Origin: Segatella copri
Lineage (GTDB): Bacteria > Bacteroidota > Bacteroidia > Bacteroidales > Bacteroidaceae
Length of the DNA stretch: 64,000 nucleotides
Assembly: GCF_026015295.1 (NCBI RefSeq)
Contig: NZ_JAPDUW010000001.1
Coordinates: forward strand, 1,612,001-1,676,000
Direction: 5' to 3'
The notes beneath the pieces are model-generated. The model saw only the letters and a program-made list of their open reading frames with translations. It was not told the origin of the DNA and searched no databases. This document shows, piece after piece, positions 52,687 to 60,766 of the stretch; position 1 is the first letter of the stretch, and every line of letters starts with the position of its first letter. Made by a program: the position numbers and the translations under genes.

Positions 52687-53715
52687 TCAGTGAAGGATAA
52701 AAAAGATGAGTTCTTTCATCAGTTCACCCACCGGAGTGGATGGATTATCCAGTCCCTTTATCTTCGCATCCACCTCCTTAAACTTCTCAATAATCGCCAT
52801 CACTTTCACGCCCGTATAGTTCCTCATTCCTGTAATATATTCGCGCGCCGCCCAAGCTCCGCGCAAATCCAGGAATTTTGCGAGCTCATTTTCGTTCTGC
52901 CTGTTGGGTGCATAATAAGCAATCATCAGGTTTTGGAAATAAGTAAAGAGCATCGGGAGAAGCATGAAGAGAGAACCACTCTTCGGATTGCTGTCAAAAT
53001 AATTTATTATCTGATTTGCCTTGAACACATCGCGGCTGATGATGGCACTTCTCAGCTCGAAGGCATTGAAGTCTTTGCTCACCCCTATTTCTCGCTCCAC
53101 AATCTCCGGAGTAACACGCCGGTCGTTCTCAGGAAGAGAAATGAGCAGTTTGTCGAGCTCGGAAGTGAGTCGGTGCAAATCTGCTCCCACATGATCAGCC
53201 ACCATCTGGGTAGCTTTGGGTTCAATGGTTGCCTTGCGGGTCTTGAGATAAGTCTCGATGAAGCCCGGCAGATTTCGGTCGTAGAGTTTCTTGCTTTCAA
53301 AAACCACACCCGCCTTGGCAGCGAGGGCAGAAAACTTTTTACGACTGTCGAGCTTGCCGTTTTTATGACAGAAAACAAGGATGGTTGTTTTTACCGGATT
53401 TTCGAGGTACTTCTCGAGCGCTTCCAAATTCCGCAAATTCTGAGCCTCTTTCACAACCACCACTCTATACTCCGCCATCATCGGGTAGCCCTTGCACAAA
53501 TCTGCCACTTGCGCCCCCGTAACATCAGCTCCGAAAACCACCGTCTGATTGAAGTCACGCTCCTCGGGCTGGAGCACATTTTCTGAAATGTAGTCGCAGA
53601 TCTTATCTATATAAAAAGGTTCCTCGCCCATCAGAACATAGACGGGAGAATACTTCCGAGCCTTCAAATCTTTCATGATTGACTCGTAACTTATTGCACT
53701 TTTCTTTTCTACCAT
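52687..53715 (-). CDS. holA: DNA polymerase III subunit delta
   Basis: 342 aa from the ATG at 53715; the longer frame runs into an untranslated GC-rich segment. Delta opens the sliding clamp within the clamp loader. YVLMGEEPFYIDKICDYISENVL matches the N-terminal AAA-like domain, VVVVKEAQNLRNLEALEKYLENP the Walker B-like region (non-hydrolysing), and ELDKLLISLPENDRRVTPEIVEREIGVSKDFNAFEL the domain II-III junction. It is divergent from the HsdR_N-domain gene. Confidence 0.93.
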   Translation of the reverse strand: MVEKKSAISYESIMKDLKARKYSPVYVLMGEEPFYIDKICDYISENVLQPEERDFNQTVVFGADVTGAQVADLCKGYPMMAEYRVVVVKEAQNLRNLEALEKYLENPVKTTILVFCHKNGKLDSRKKFSALAAKAGVVFESKKLYDRNLPGFIETYLKTRKATIEPKATQMVADHVGADLHRLTSELDKLLISLPENDRRVTPEIVEREIGVSKDFNAFELRSAIISRDVFKANQIINYFDSNPKSGSLFMLLPMLFTYFQNLMIAYYAPNRQNENELAKFLDLRGAWAAREYITGMRNYTGVKVMAIIEKFKEVDAKIKGLDNPSTPVGELMKELIFFILH

Positions 53716-53829
53716 TGGATTATTTTTTGTAACTTTGCACCCAGCAAACTCCGGGGGTGCGGACAAGCATTTGCTCCGCCTCCAGGTTCGCAGTTTTCTG
53801 AGGTGCAGTTTTCAGCTGCACTTCGACTG

Positions 53830-53837
53830 CAAAGTTA
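53830..53837 (-). promoter_or_regulatory. holA promoter -7 element
   Basis: Minus-strand TAACTTTG, 115 nt before the holA ATG. The leader holds a GTGCAG/CTGCAC stem near 53803-53821. Confidence 0.45.
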
Positions 53838-53947
53838 CAAAAAATAAATTGAACTGCCTATATAAAAGAGGTAGTTTTTGAAAATGAGGTATGGTTAAAA
53901 GAAGAAAAGAAACCATATCGAAAACAGAAAAGAAAGAAATATAACCA

Positions 53948-53963
53948 TATATATAATAAGGTA
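53948..53963 (+). repeat. recurrent TATATATAATAAGGTA motif
   Basis: A 16-bp match to the intergenic motif at 30861-30878, ending 7 nt before the ATG at 53971. Here AAGG could also serve as a ribosome-binding sequence. Confidence 0.5.
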
Positions 53964-53970
53964 CAGAAAA

Positions 53971-54429
53971 ATGATTCGCTTAAATTTGCCATCTTTCGAC
54001 ATCAAGGTTTCGGGCTCAAAACAGCATCCCCAGATACTGGATGTGCTGCGCCGGAAGTTCATCACGCTCACTCCCGAAGAGTGGGTGCGCCAGCATTTCG
54101 TTCATTTTCTCATCGAGCACAAGGGGTATCCTGCCTCTCTGCTCGCCAACGAAATCCAGCTGAAATGTGGCGACAAGGTGCTGCGCGCCGACAGTGTGCT
54201 CTACTCCCGTGAGCTGCAGCCCCGCATGATCATCGAGTACAAAGCCCCTCACATCCCCATCACACAGAAAGTGTTCGACCAGATTTCGGTCTACAATCTC
54301 CTGCTCCATGTCGACTTCCTGGTGGTGAGCAACGGGCTGGAGCATTACATCTGCAAGATGGATTATGAAAGTAAAAAATATGTATTTTTAGAGACTATTC
54401 CCGATTATTCCGATTTATTGACATTATGA
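53971..54429 (+). CDS. lone HsdR N-terminal-domain protein (PD-(D/E)XK-like)
   Basis: 152 aa that match the N-terminal nuclease domain of type I restriction HsdR subunits, with no helicase part and no HsdM/HsdS genes nearby. The nuclease-like residues are ADSVLYSRELQPRMIIEYKAP (Asp, then Glu-x-Lys). TPEEWVRQHFVHFLIEHKGYP is the usual N-terminal signature. In Bacteroidota this short gene is repeatedly found next to holA, so it may have a housekeeping role in DNA metabolism rather than in restriction; that is inference. Confidence 0.85.
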   Translation: MIRLNLPSFDIKVSGSKQHPQILDVLRRKFITLTPEEWVRQHFVHFLIEHKGYPASLLANEIQLKCGDKVLRADSVLYSRELQPRMIIEYKAPHIPITQKVFDQISVYNLLLHVDFLVVSNGLEHYICKMDYESKKYVFLETIPDYSDLLTL

Positions 54430-54474
54430 GAGCGTCGGGGATAGTCCGGAAGTTTTTAAACAGAGCTTTCCCCA

Positions 54475-54545
54475 GCCTTCAAAATTTGCGAATTTCCGCC
54501 CAACCGGCCATCCGTTTTAGAATTCGCGAATTTTGAAGGCCTTTT
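54475..54545 (+). terminator. strong terminator after the HsdR_N gene
   Basis: A 20-bp stem (54475-54494 with 54521-54540, one mismatch) around a 26-nt loop, followed by CTTTTT. The gene-free stretch 54430-54784 then holds a pyrimidine-rich tract with a repeated CTTTTCCTCTCCCTTTTT segment (54541-54655) and the ugd promoter. Confidence 0.85.
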
Positions 54546-54684
54546 TCTGCCTTCTTTTCCTCTCCCTTTTTCTGCCTCCTTTTCCTCTCCCTTTTTGAGC
54601 ACTCCTTTCTCTTCCTTTTTGGGTCGCTTCTTTCTCTCCCATCCTCTTTTCCGCGTTATTTTTTAATAAAAAACCCATTTTCAT

Positions 54685-54715
54685 TTTGTAGTCTCCTCCT
54701 TTTGCATTATCTTTG
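54685..54715 (+). promoter_or_regulatory. ugd promoter
   Basis: TTTG (54685-54688), a 19-bp spacer, TATCTTTG (54708-54715): full consensus. The leader contains the recurrent motif TATATATATTAAGGTATA (54725-54742). Confidence 0.7.
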
Positions 54716-54784
54716 CAGATAATATATATATATTAAGGTATAAAAACTGCCCGCAGGCAGCCTATCTTAAAAGAACAGAAAGAA

Positions 54785-56038
54785 ATGGAGAATAAAAAGA
54801 TAAAAATCGCCGTAGCCGGAACAGGATATGTAGGCCTGAGCATCGCTACCCTGCTCAGCCAGCATCATGAGGTGGTGGCAGTAGACGTGATCCCCGAAAA
54901 GGTGGAGCTCATCAACTCGCGCCGCTCGCCTATCCAGGACGAATACATAGAGAAATATCTGGCTGAAAAGGAACTCAACCTCAAAGCCACAACCGATGGA
55001 GAAGAAGCCTATAAGGATGCCGACTTCGTAGTGATTGCCACACCAACCAACTATGATCCGGTGAAAAACTACTTCGATACCTCGCACGTAGAAGAAGTCA
55101 TCCGCCTGGTAATGCAGGTGAATCCCGATGCCATCATGGTCATCAAGAGCACCATTCCGGTAGGCTACACCGAAAGCATCCGCCAGAAGACAGGCAGCAA
55201 GAACATCATCTTCGCTCCTGAATTCCTGCGCGAGAGCAAGGCTCTCTACGACAACCTCTACCCGAGCCGCATCATCGTGGGCAGACCGAATGATGACGAG
55301 CGACTGGACCAGGCAGCCCACACCTTTGCAGAACTGCTGAAAGAGGGAGCCATCAAGCAAGACATAGAAACCCTGTTCATGGGACTTACCGAGGCAGAAG
55401 CCGTGAAACTCTTCGCCAACACCTACCTCGCCCTGCGCGTGAGCTACTTCAACGAGTTGGATACCTACGCCGAAATGAAGGGCCTCGACACCAAGGCGAT
55501 TATCGACGGAGTGGGTCTGGACCCTCGCATCGGAACCTTCTACAACAATCCTTCCTTCGGATACGGCGGCTACTGTCTGCCGAAAGATACCAAGCAGCTG
55601 CTCGCCAACTACGCCGATGTGCCTGAGAACCTGATTCAGGCGATTGTGGAGAGCAACCGCACCCGCAAGGATTTCATCGCCGACCGCGTGCTGAACATGG
55701 CTGGCTACTACGATTATGCCAACCAGAACAACTTCAGCGAGGAGGAAGAGAAGCCTTGCACCATCGGCGTATACCGCCTCACGATGAAGAGCAACAGCGA
55801 CAACTTCCGCCAGAGCAGCATACAGGGTGTGATGAAACGCATCAAGGCAAAGGGCGCGCAGGTTATCATCTACGAACCTACGCTAAAAGACGGAACCACC
55901 TTCTTCGGAAGCCGCATCGTAAACAACCTGGATGCCTTCAAGCAGCAGAGCCAGGCCATCATCGCCAACCGGTATGACAAGTGTCTGGATGATGTGGAAG
56001 AAAAGGTTTACACCCGCGATATTTTCAGAAGAGACTGA
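54785..56038 (+). CDS. ugd: UDP-glucose/GDP-mannose dehydrogenase family, probably UDP-glucose 6-dehydrogenase
   Basis: 417 aa. NAD-binding motif [10 protein letters not shown] (10-19), catalytic Cys C264 in [14 protein letters not shown], and [11 protein letters not shown] and FAPEFLRES substrate-site segments. It oxidises a nucleotide sugar to its uronate (UDP-glucuronate most likely), which feeds capsule or exopolysaccharide synthesis. Length and motif spacing fit Ugd; other sugar nucleotides are possible. The genes at 56142 and 56613 follow on the same strand. Confidence 0.9.
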   Translation: MENKKIKIAVAGTGYVGLSIATLLSQHHEVVAVDVIPEKVELINSRRSPIQDEYIEKYLAEKELNLKATTDGEEAYKDADFVVIATPTNYDPVKNYFDTSHVEEVIRLVMQVNPDAIMVIKSTIPVGYTESIRQKTGSKNIIFAPEFLRESKALYDNLYPSRIIVGRPNDDERLDQAAHTFAELLKEGAIKQDIETLFMGLTEAEAVKLFANTYLALRVSYFNELDTYAEMKGLDTKAIIDGVGLDPRIGTFYNNPSFGYGGYCLPKDTKQLLANYADVPENLIQAIVESNRTRKDFIADRVLNMAGYYDYANQNNFSEEEEKPCTIGVYRLTMKSNSDNFRQSSIQGVMKRIKAKGAQVIIYEPTLKDGTTFFGSRIVNNLDAFKQQSQAIIANRYDKCLDDVEEKVYTRDIFRRD

Positions 56039-56045
56039 TCTGAAC

Positions 56046-56092
56046 TGAAAGTTAATAGTTAAAAGTTAACAGTTGAAAGCTGAAAGCTGAAG
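56046..56092. repeat. AGTTAAAAGTTAACAGTTGAAAGC-type repeat
   Basis: A run of degenerate AGTTAAA/AGCTGAA units just after ugd. A related run lies at 23948-23982 after the exported aminopeptidase gene. Confidence 0.45.
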
Positions 56093-56141
56093 ACGGAAAA
56101 TAGGAAAACAATAATATTTATAATAAAGAGAAAAATAAGAA

Positions 56142-56609
56142 ATGGCAAAATTAGTAATCAATTCCTACGAGGAATTTGCATCTCACCTCGGTGAGAAGTT
56201 AGGAGAATCAGACTGGTTGCAGATTGACCAGGACCGTATCAACAAGTTCGCAGACGCTACACTCGACCCACAGTGGATCCACGTAGACGTAGAGCGCGCC
56301 AAGGTAGAGAGCCCTTACCACAGCACCATTGCTCACGGTTACCTCACCCTCTCAGTACTCCCATACCTCTGGCAGCAGATTATCGAGGTAAACAACCTCA
56401 AGATGCTCGTAAACTACGGCATGGACAAGATGAAGTTCGGTCAGCCAGTCATCACCGGTTCACGCGTGCGCCTGGTAGCCACTCTCCACGACATCCAGAA
56501 CATCCGTGGCATCTGCAAGACCAGCATCAAGTTTGACATCGAAATAGAAGGTCAGCGCAAGCCAGCCCTCTCAGGCATCGCTTCTTTCCTCTACTATTTC
56601 AACAACTAA
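56142..56609 (+). CDS. MaoC-like (R)-enoyl-CoA hydratase family protein
   Basis: 155 aa, single hot-dog fold. The hydratase motif is FADATLDPQWIHVDVERAK (Asp and His of the catalytic dyad), followed by PYHSTIAHGYLTLSVLPYLW. It probably hydrates an enoyl thioester; the substrate is unknown. Unusually even codon use with many preferred codons suggests high expression. The DnaJ gene starts 3 bp after its stop, so the two are translationally linked. Confidence 0.9.
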   Translation: MAKLVINSYEEFASHLGEKLGESDWLQIDQDRINKFADATLDPQWIHVDVERAKVESPYHSTIAHGYLTLSVLPYLWQQIIEVNNLKMLVNYGMDKMKFGQPVITGSRVRLVATLHDIQNIRGICKTSIKFDIEIEGQRKPALSGIASFLYYFNN

Positions 56610-56612
56610 AAG

Positions 56613-57464
56613 ATGGCAGCAGGTAAATGGATTGGTGGTGTGCTCGGTTTCATCACAGCCGGTCCGCTGGGAGCTCTGGCAGGCTATGCCCTCGGTTCCC
56701 TCTTTGAGCACGGACTGGATGCGGTAAACCGCGACGGCGACCACCATTACAACAACGCCTACGATGCCTACAGCGACCAGCAGCACAGCGGCCGCCAGGG
56801 CTTCGGAAACCAGGGCTACAGCCGCCAGCAGAGCTATGAGGGAGAGCGAAACTCCTTCATGTTCTCGCTGCTGGTGCTCAGCTCCTACATCATCAATGCA
56901 GATGGCAAGATCATGCATTCCGAGATGGAGATGGTGCGCCGCTTCCTGCGTCAGAATTTCGGCGAGGCAGCCAAGCAGCAGGGCGAGGAAATCCTCCTCA
57001 AACTCTTCGAACAGCAGAAGCAGATGGGCATGCAGCAGTACCGTTCGGTGATACAGGACAGCTGTCATCAGATACGTGCCAACATGATGTATGAACAGCG
57101 CCTGCAGTTGCTCAATTTCCTCGTCATGATAGCCCAGGCCGATGGAGTTGTGAATTCTCAGGAGATTCAGGCACTCAAGGAGATGGCCATCCACATGGGT
57201 CTTTCTGCCGAGGATGTAGACCAGATGCTGAACCTGGAGAGCGGGGCTTCTTCAGCAGGCAGCCTGGATGATGCCTACCGTGTTCTGGGTATCAGTCCGG
57301 ATGCATCAAACGATGAGGTGAAGGCCGCTTACCGCAAGATGGCGCTCAAGCATCATCCTGACAAGGTAGCAGCCCTAGGCGAAGATGTGCGCCGTGCAGC
57401 CGAGAAGAAATTTCAGGAAATCAACGACGCCAAAGACCGCATTTACAAGGCTAGAGGACTCTAG
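56613..57464 (+). CDS. TerB/DjlA-like protein with C-terminal J domain
   Basis: 283 aa. A glycine-rich hydrophobic N-terminus (GGVLGFITAGPLGALAGYALGSLF, about 7-30) may insert in the membrane, as in DjlA. Residues 40-75 are a Gln/Tyr/Gly/Ser-rich linker. Residues about 85-210 are a TerB-like helical domain with two acidic INADGKIMHSE/AQADGVVNSQE metal-site-like repeats. Residues about 220-283 are a J domain with HPD (KHHPDKV), a co-chaperone for DnaK. Function by analogy with DjlA is envelope stress; not shown here. Confidence 0.9.
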   Translation: MAAGKWIGGVLGFITAGPLGALAGYALGSLFEHGLDAVNRDGDHHYNNAYDAYSDQQHSGRQGFGNQGYSRQQSYEGERNSFMFSLLVLSSYIINADGKIMHSEMEMVRRFLRQNFGEAAKQQGEEILLKLFEQQKQMGMQQYRSVIQDSCHQIRANMMYEQRLQLLNFLVMIAQADGVVNSQEIQALKEMAIHMGLSAEDVDQMLNLESGASSAGSLDDAYRVLGISPDASNDEVKAAYRKMALKHHPDKVAALGEDVRRAAEKKFQEINDAKDRIYKARGL

Positions 57465-57504
57465 GTTCCAGATTAGGATTAAAAGTTCCAGATTAGGATT
57501 AAAG
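57465..57504. repeat. 20-bp tandem duplication
   Basis: GTTCCAGATTAGGATTAAAA is present twice head to tail immediately after the J-domain gene. Confidence 0.55.
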
Positions 57505-57545
57505 GAGTTAAGACTGATTGTCCTAGCTGCCTGAAAACGAAAAAA

Positions 57546-57583
57546 AATAAAGGCTCGCCAAGCAATTTTGACGAGCCTTTATT
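57546..57583. terminator. bidirectional terminator between convergent genes
   Basis: AATAAAGGCTCG pairs with CGAGCCTTTATT around a 14-nt loop, with an A-run on the left. It serves the zinc-ribbon gene on the minus strand and probably the J-domain gene. Confidence 0.85.
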
Positions 57584-57644
57584 GTATCTTATCGTATCTT
57601 TATCAGAAGATTATCATCCGAAAAGAGCGGAGAGAGGAGGAAGA

Positions 57645-58472
57645 TTAATCCTCACCCTCAGTCTTTCTTCTGCGGATAGCGCGCTTGCGCTTTGGCTTCT
57701 CCTCAGTCTTAGGAGACTCAATCTTAACACCAGCCAATTCTGGGTCGATGAGGATACGGCCACAATACTCACAAGGGATAATCTTCTTGTGCATCTTGAT
57801 ATCGAGCTGGCGCTGAGGTGGAATCTTGTTGAAGCAACCGCCACATGCGTCACGCTGCACGTAAACGATACCCAAACCGTTGCGGGCACCATTACGGATG
57901 CGCTTGAAGCTCTGGAGCAAACGTGGCTCAATCTTCTTCTCGAGTTCGAATGCCTTCTCCTTCAAATTCTCCTCTTCCTCACGGGTTTCAGCCATGATAG
58001 ACTCAAGCTCAGAACGCTTCATTACCAGACCCTTCTCGCGGTCTGCCTTCTGGTCCTCAGCCTTGTGAAGGTCGTACAGGCGCTCGTTGATTGTCTGCTG
58101 CGCCTCGCGGATTTTCTTGCTGCAAAGTTCGATTTCCAGCTCCTGGAACTCGATTTCCTTGCTCAAAGTATCATACTCGCGGTTATTGCTAACCATTTCG
58201 AGCTGCTTCTTATAACGCTCCACGCTAGCCTGAGCCTCCTCAATCTCATGCTGCTTCTGATCGATGGCGCGGTCAAACTGCTCAATATCGGTCTGGATTT
58301 TCTCGATACGGGTGGTAAGACCAGCAATATCGTCTTCCAAATCCTGAACTTCGAGAGGCAACTCACCTCTCAACGCACGCTTTTCATCAATTGCAGACAA
58401 GGTGGTCTGAAGCTGATAGAGAGCCTTCAACTTCTCTTCCACTGTCAAATCTGTAGGATCTTTCTTTGCCAT
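57645..58472 (-). CDS. coiled-coil protein with C4 zinc ribbon (CdsZ/CT398-like)
   Basis: 275 aa. A long coiled coil covers about residues 5-195 (heptads rich in Glu, Lys, Leu, Gln). The C-terminal C4-type zinc ribbon has CGGC (in RDACGGCFNKIPPQRQ) and CEYC (in IIPCEYCGRIL). A basic Arg/Lys-rich tail (KPKRKRAIRRRKTEGED) may bind nucleic acid. Homologs are widespread but poorly understood. The Nif3-like gene lies just upstream on the same strand, an association seen in many bacteria. Confidence 0.88.
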   Translation of the reverse strand: MAKKDPTDLTVEEKLKALYQLQTTLSAIDEKRALRGELPLEVQDLEDDIAGLTTRIEKIQTDIEQFDRAIDQKQHEIEEAQASVERYKKQLEMVSNNREYDTLSKEIEFQELEIELCSKKIREAQQTINERLYDLHKAEDQKADREKGLVMKRSELESIMAETREEEENLKEKAFELEKKIEPRLLQSFKRIRNGARNGLGIVYVQRDACGGCFNKIPPQRQLDIKMHKKIIPCEYCGRILIDPELAGVKIESPKTEEKPKRKRAIRRRKTEGED

Positions 58473-58488
58473 AACTTTATTTTTTTTA

Positions 58489-58520
58489 ATGTTGAATGTT
58501 AAATGTTGAATGTTGAATGA
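58489..58520. repeat. TTGAATGT heptad-like repeat
   Basis: ATGTTGAATGTTAAATGTTGAATGTTGAATGA, i.e. runs of TTGAATG units; inverse-strand copies (CATTCAA) occur at 60719-60757 and 62732-62771. Confidence 0.6.
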
Positions 58521-58538
58521 GGCTTGCGCCCTTCCAAC

Positions 58539-59330
58539 CTATAAATACAATATCGGATTCGTATTTATCTCCGAGATGCAGCATTTGGCATCAGGGAAAT
58601 TCTCCTGAATGATGCTGCGGAAGATTTCGCCCGTAAACTGCTCACTCTGATAGTGGCCGATGACGCAGATCTGAATCTCCTGCTCGTGGCCGAAATACTC
58701 GTGATAGCTCATCTCGCCCGTGATGAAGGCATCGGCACCAGCCTTGATGGCTGCGTCGAGCAAGAAAGCACCTGCTCCACCGCAGAGAGCCACCTTCCTG
58801 ATAGGACGTCGAAGCAACTGGTTGCACTGCACGCACTCCACGCCAAACCGCTCCTTGAGCATCAGCACCAAGTCGTCGGCTGCCAGGTCCTCAGCCACCT
58901 CTCCGATGACGCCCTCGCCGCCCTTCACGCCGTCCACTTCCTTCTCGCCTGCAAAGAACTGCACGTTTCGCAGTCCCAGTTTCTCGGCAATCTTGAAGTT
59001 CACGCCGCCCGCAGCCGCATCCATGTTGGTATGCATCGCCACGATGGTAATATCATTCTTAATCGCCTTGCGCACGGTACGCTGCACGTAGTTCTCGTCC
59101 GAGATTCTCGCCAGTTTGCGGAATATCAGCGGATGATGGCTCACGATGAGGTTACAGCCCTTCTGGATGGCCTCTTCAACCACGGCTTCAGTAACGTCAA
59201 GACACAACAATGCCCCTGACATTTCTACCGCCTCTGTCAATCCAACTTGCAGGCCGGCATTATCATATCCTTCCTGCAAGGGCAGAGGCGCGTAATGTTC
59301 AAGGGCATCAACTACCTGTTTTATTTTCAC
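58539..59330 (-). CDS. Nif3-like dinuclear metal protein
   Basis: 263 aa if it starts at the GTG at 59330 (reads VKIKQVVDALEHYAPL). The only longer start is a TTG at 59363 that lies inside the promoter -7 element, so it cannot be in the transcript. Metal ligands are in IVSHHPLIF and VAMHTNMDAA near the N-terminus and GHYQSEQF near the C-terminus; QEGYDNAGLQVG is the family signature. Hexameric toroids are known; the suggested role is a GTP cyclohydrolase I-type-2 or metal chaperone, unproven. Followed downstream by the zinc-ribbon coiled-coil gene. Confidence 0.9.
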   Translation of the reverse strand: MKIKQVVDALEHYAPLPLQEGYDNAGLQVGLTEAVEMSGALLCLDVTEAVVEEAIQKGCNLIVSHHPLIFRKLARISDENYVQRTVRKAIKNDITIVAMHTNMDAAAGGVNFKIAEKLGLRNVQFFAGEKEVDGVKGGEGVIGEVAEDLAADDLVLMLKERFGVECVQCNQLLRRPIRKVALCGGAGAFLLDAAIKAGADAFITGEMSYHEYFGHEQEIQICVIGHYQSEQFTGEIFRSIIQENFPDAKCCISEINTNPILYL

Positions 59331-59360
59331 GCTCCTATTCAATATTTTATTTTTAGACTG

Positions 59361-59368
59361 CAAAGTTA
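59361..59368 (-). promoter_or_regulatory. promoter -7 element of the Nif3-like gene
   Basis: Minus-strand TAACTTTG, 30 nt before the GTG start; its position decides the start codon choice. Confidence 0.55.
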
Positions 59369-59484
59369 CTCATTTTTCCCCGATTTTATCTCCATACAGC
59401 CCTCCGTTTAAACTTTTTTAATATAAAGTTTCGCTTTTGCGCAAAATATTTCACAAAAACAGCCGATAGTTGTAGATTTTTTAT

Positions 59485-59492
59485 TAATTTTG
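59485..59492 (+). promoter_or_regulatory. aguA promoter -7 element
   Basis: TAATTTTG fits TAnnTTTG, about 113 nt before the aguA ATG. Confidence 0.4.
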
Positions 59493-59605
59493 CAAGCATA
59501 CTTCATAAAAGCAGAACGGAGCCCGTCCCCAAGGAAAGGTTCCCGATGAAGAACAGAGTATAATAAATTGGTATAGAACATCGTATCATAAAAATAGTAT
59601 AGCTT

Positions 59606-60751
59606 ATGCATCAATCTACATTACCCTGCGATTTCGCACTCCCTGCCGAATGGGAGCCACAGAGCGCCATCATGCTCACCTGGCCACATGCCGGCACCGA
59701 CTGGAAGCCGTATCTGCCTGAAATTACAGATACTTATCTCGAACTGGCAGATATCATCACGCGCTACGAGCAGCTGCTTGTGGCTACACCCGATGTGCCT
59801 GCCACCCGATACCAGCTCAAGAAAAAGCTCTCTGCCGAACAGATGAGCCGCGTGCTGCTCTACGAGGTAGAAAGCAATGATACCTGGGTGCGCGACCACG
59901 GACCCCTCACGATGGTGCTGCGCAAAAAGCAGAACACCTGGATGGTGCCTTACCGCATACTCGACTTCAAGTTCAACGGCTGGGGCGAAAAGTTCAGATG
60001 GGAGAAGGATAATGCCATCACCCTGCAACTATACTATCAGGCAGCCTTCAATGCCGATATAGAGAACCACCAGGGCTTCGTGCTCGAAGGAGGCAGCATC
60101 GAGAGTGACGGAAAGGGTACACTCTTCACCACCTCACAGTGCCTGCTGGCGCCTCACCGCAACCAGCCGCTCGACCACGACAGCATCGACCATCTGCTGC
60201 AGACTTTCTTCCAGCTCAAGAGAGTCGTCTGGCTGGATCACGGCAATCTGATTGGCGATGATACCGACGGCCACATCGACACCATCGTGAGAGTGGCACC
60301 GCACGACACCTTATTATATGTAGGCTGCGATAATCCGGAAGATGAGCAGTATGAGGACTTCCAGGCACTGGAGAAGCAGCTCAAGGGCCTCTTCACCTGG
60401 GAGGGATACCCTTACCGCTTGCTCAAACTGCCGATGCCCGACCCTATCTATGATGAGGGCGACTGCCTCACCACCAACCCGGAGAGCGAGGGCGACCGCC
60501 TGCCTGCCACCTACGCCAACTTCCTGATACTGAACAAGGCGGTGATTTATCCCACCTACAATCAGCCGGAAAAGGACGAGGAGGCACGCAAGCAGATTCA
60601 GCTCGCCTTCCCCGACCGCGAAATCATCGGCGTAGATTCGCAGACCATCATCCGCCAGCATGGCAGCATCCACTGCATCACCATGCAGTTGCCCGAGGGA
60701 GCCCTCAGAGACTCAAAATTCAACACTCAACATTCAACATTTAACATTTAA
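59606..60751 (+). CDS. aguA: agmatine deiminase
   Basis: 381 aa. It hydrolyses agmatine to N-carbamoylputrescine and ammonia. The peptidyl-arginine-deiminase-like fold shows SNDTWVRDHGPL (substrate Asp), LEGGSIESDGKGTLFTT, DHGNLIGDDTDGHIDTI (catalytic His) and GSIHCITMQLP with catalytic C357. The last dozen residues (SKFNTQHSTFNI) are encoded by the TTCAACATT-type repeat that begins before the stop codon. First gene of aguA-aguB-AEC transporter. Confidence 0.95.
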   Translation: MHQSTLPCDFALPAEWEPQSAIMLTWPHAGTDWKPYLPEITDTYLELADIITRYEQLLVATPDVPATRYQLKKKLSAEQMSRVLLYEVESNDTWVRDHGPLTMVLRKKQNTWMVPYRILDFKFNGWGEKFRWEKDNAITLQLYYQAAFNADIENHQGFVLEGGSIESDGKGTLFTTSQCLLAPHRNQPLDHDSIDHLLQTFFQLKRVVWLDHGNLIGDDTDGHIDTIVRVAPHDTLLYVGCDNPEDEQYEDFQALEKQLKGLFTWEGYPYRLLKLPMPDPIYDEGDCLTTNPESEGDRLPATYANFLILNKAVIYPTYNQPEKDEEARKQIQLAFPDREIIGVDSQTIIRQHGSIHCITMQLPEGALRDSKFNTQHSTFNI

Positions 60752-60757
60752 CATTAA
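60719..60757. repeat. ATTCAACATT repeat overlapping the aguA 3' end
   Basis: Tandem CATTCAA/CATTTAA units span the last aguA codons and the gap to aguB. Confidence 0.6.
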
Positions 60758-60766
60758 AAGCAAAAA

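Noticed and set aside
53971..54429. Part of a type I restriction-modification system
   Set aside because: No methylase, specificity or helicase gene is adjacent, and the same single domain is known beside holA in other Bacteroidota.
56613..57464. Tellurite-resistance operon
   Set aside because: Only a TerB-like domain within a J-domain protein is present; no TerC, TerD or TerZ genes.
59331..59363. TTG start of the Nif3-like gene at 59363
   Set aside because: The codon lies inside the TAACTTTG promoter element, so it would not be transcribed; GTG at 59330 fits the family start.
60311..60326. Another copy of the ACACCTTATTATAT motif
   Set aside because: It lies inside the aguA coding sequence and encodes conserved-looking protein (DTLLYVG), so the match is likely chance.
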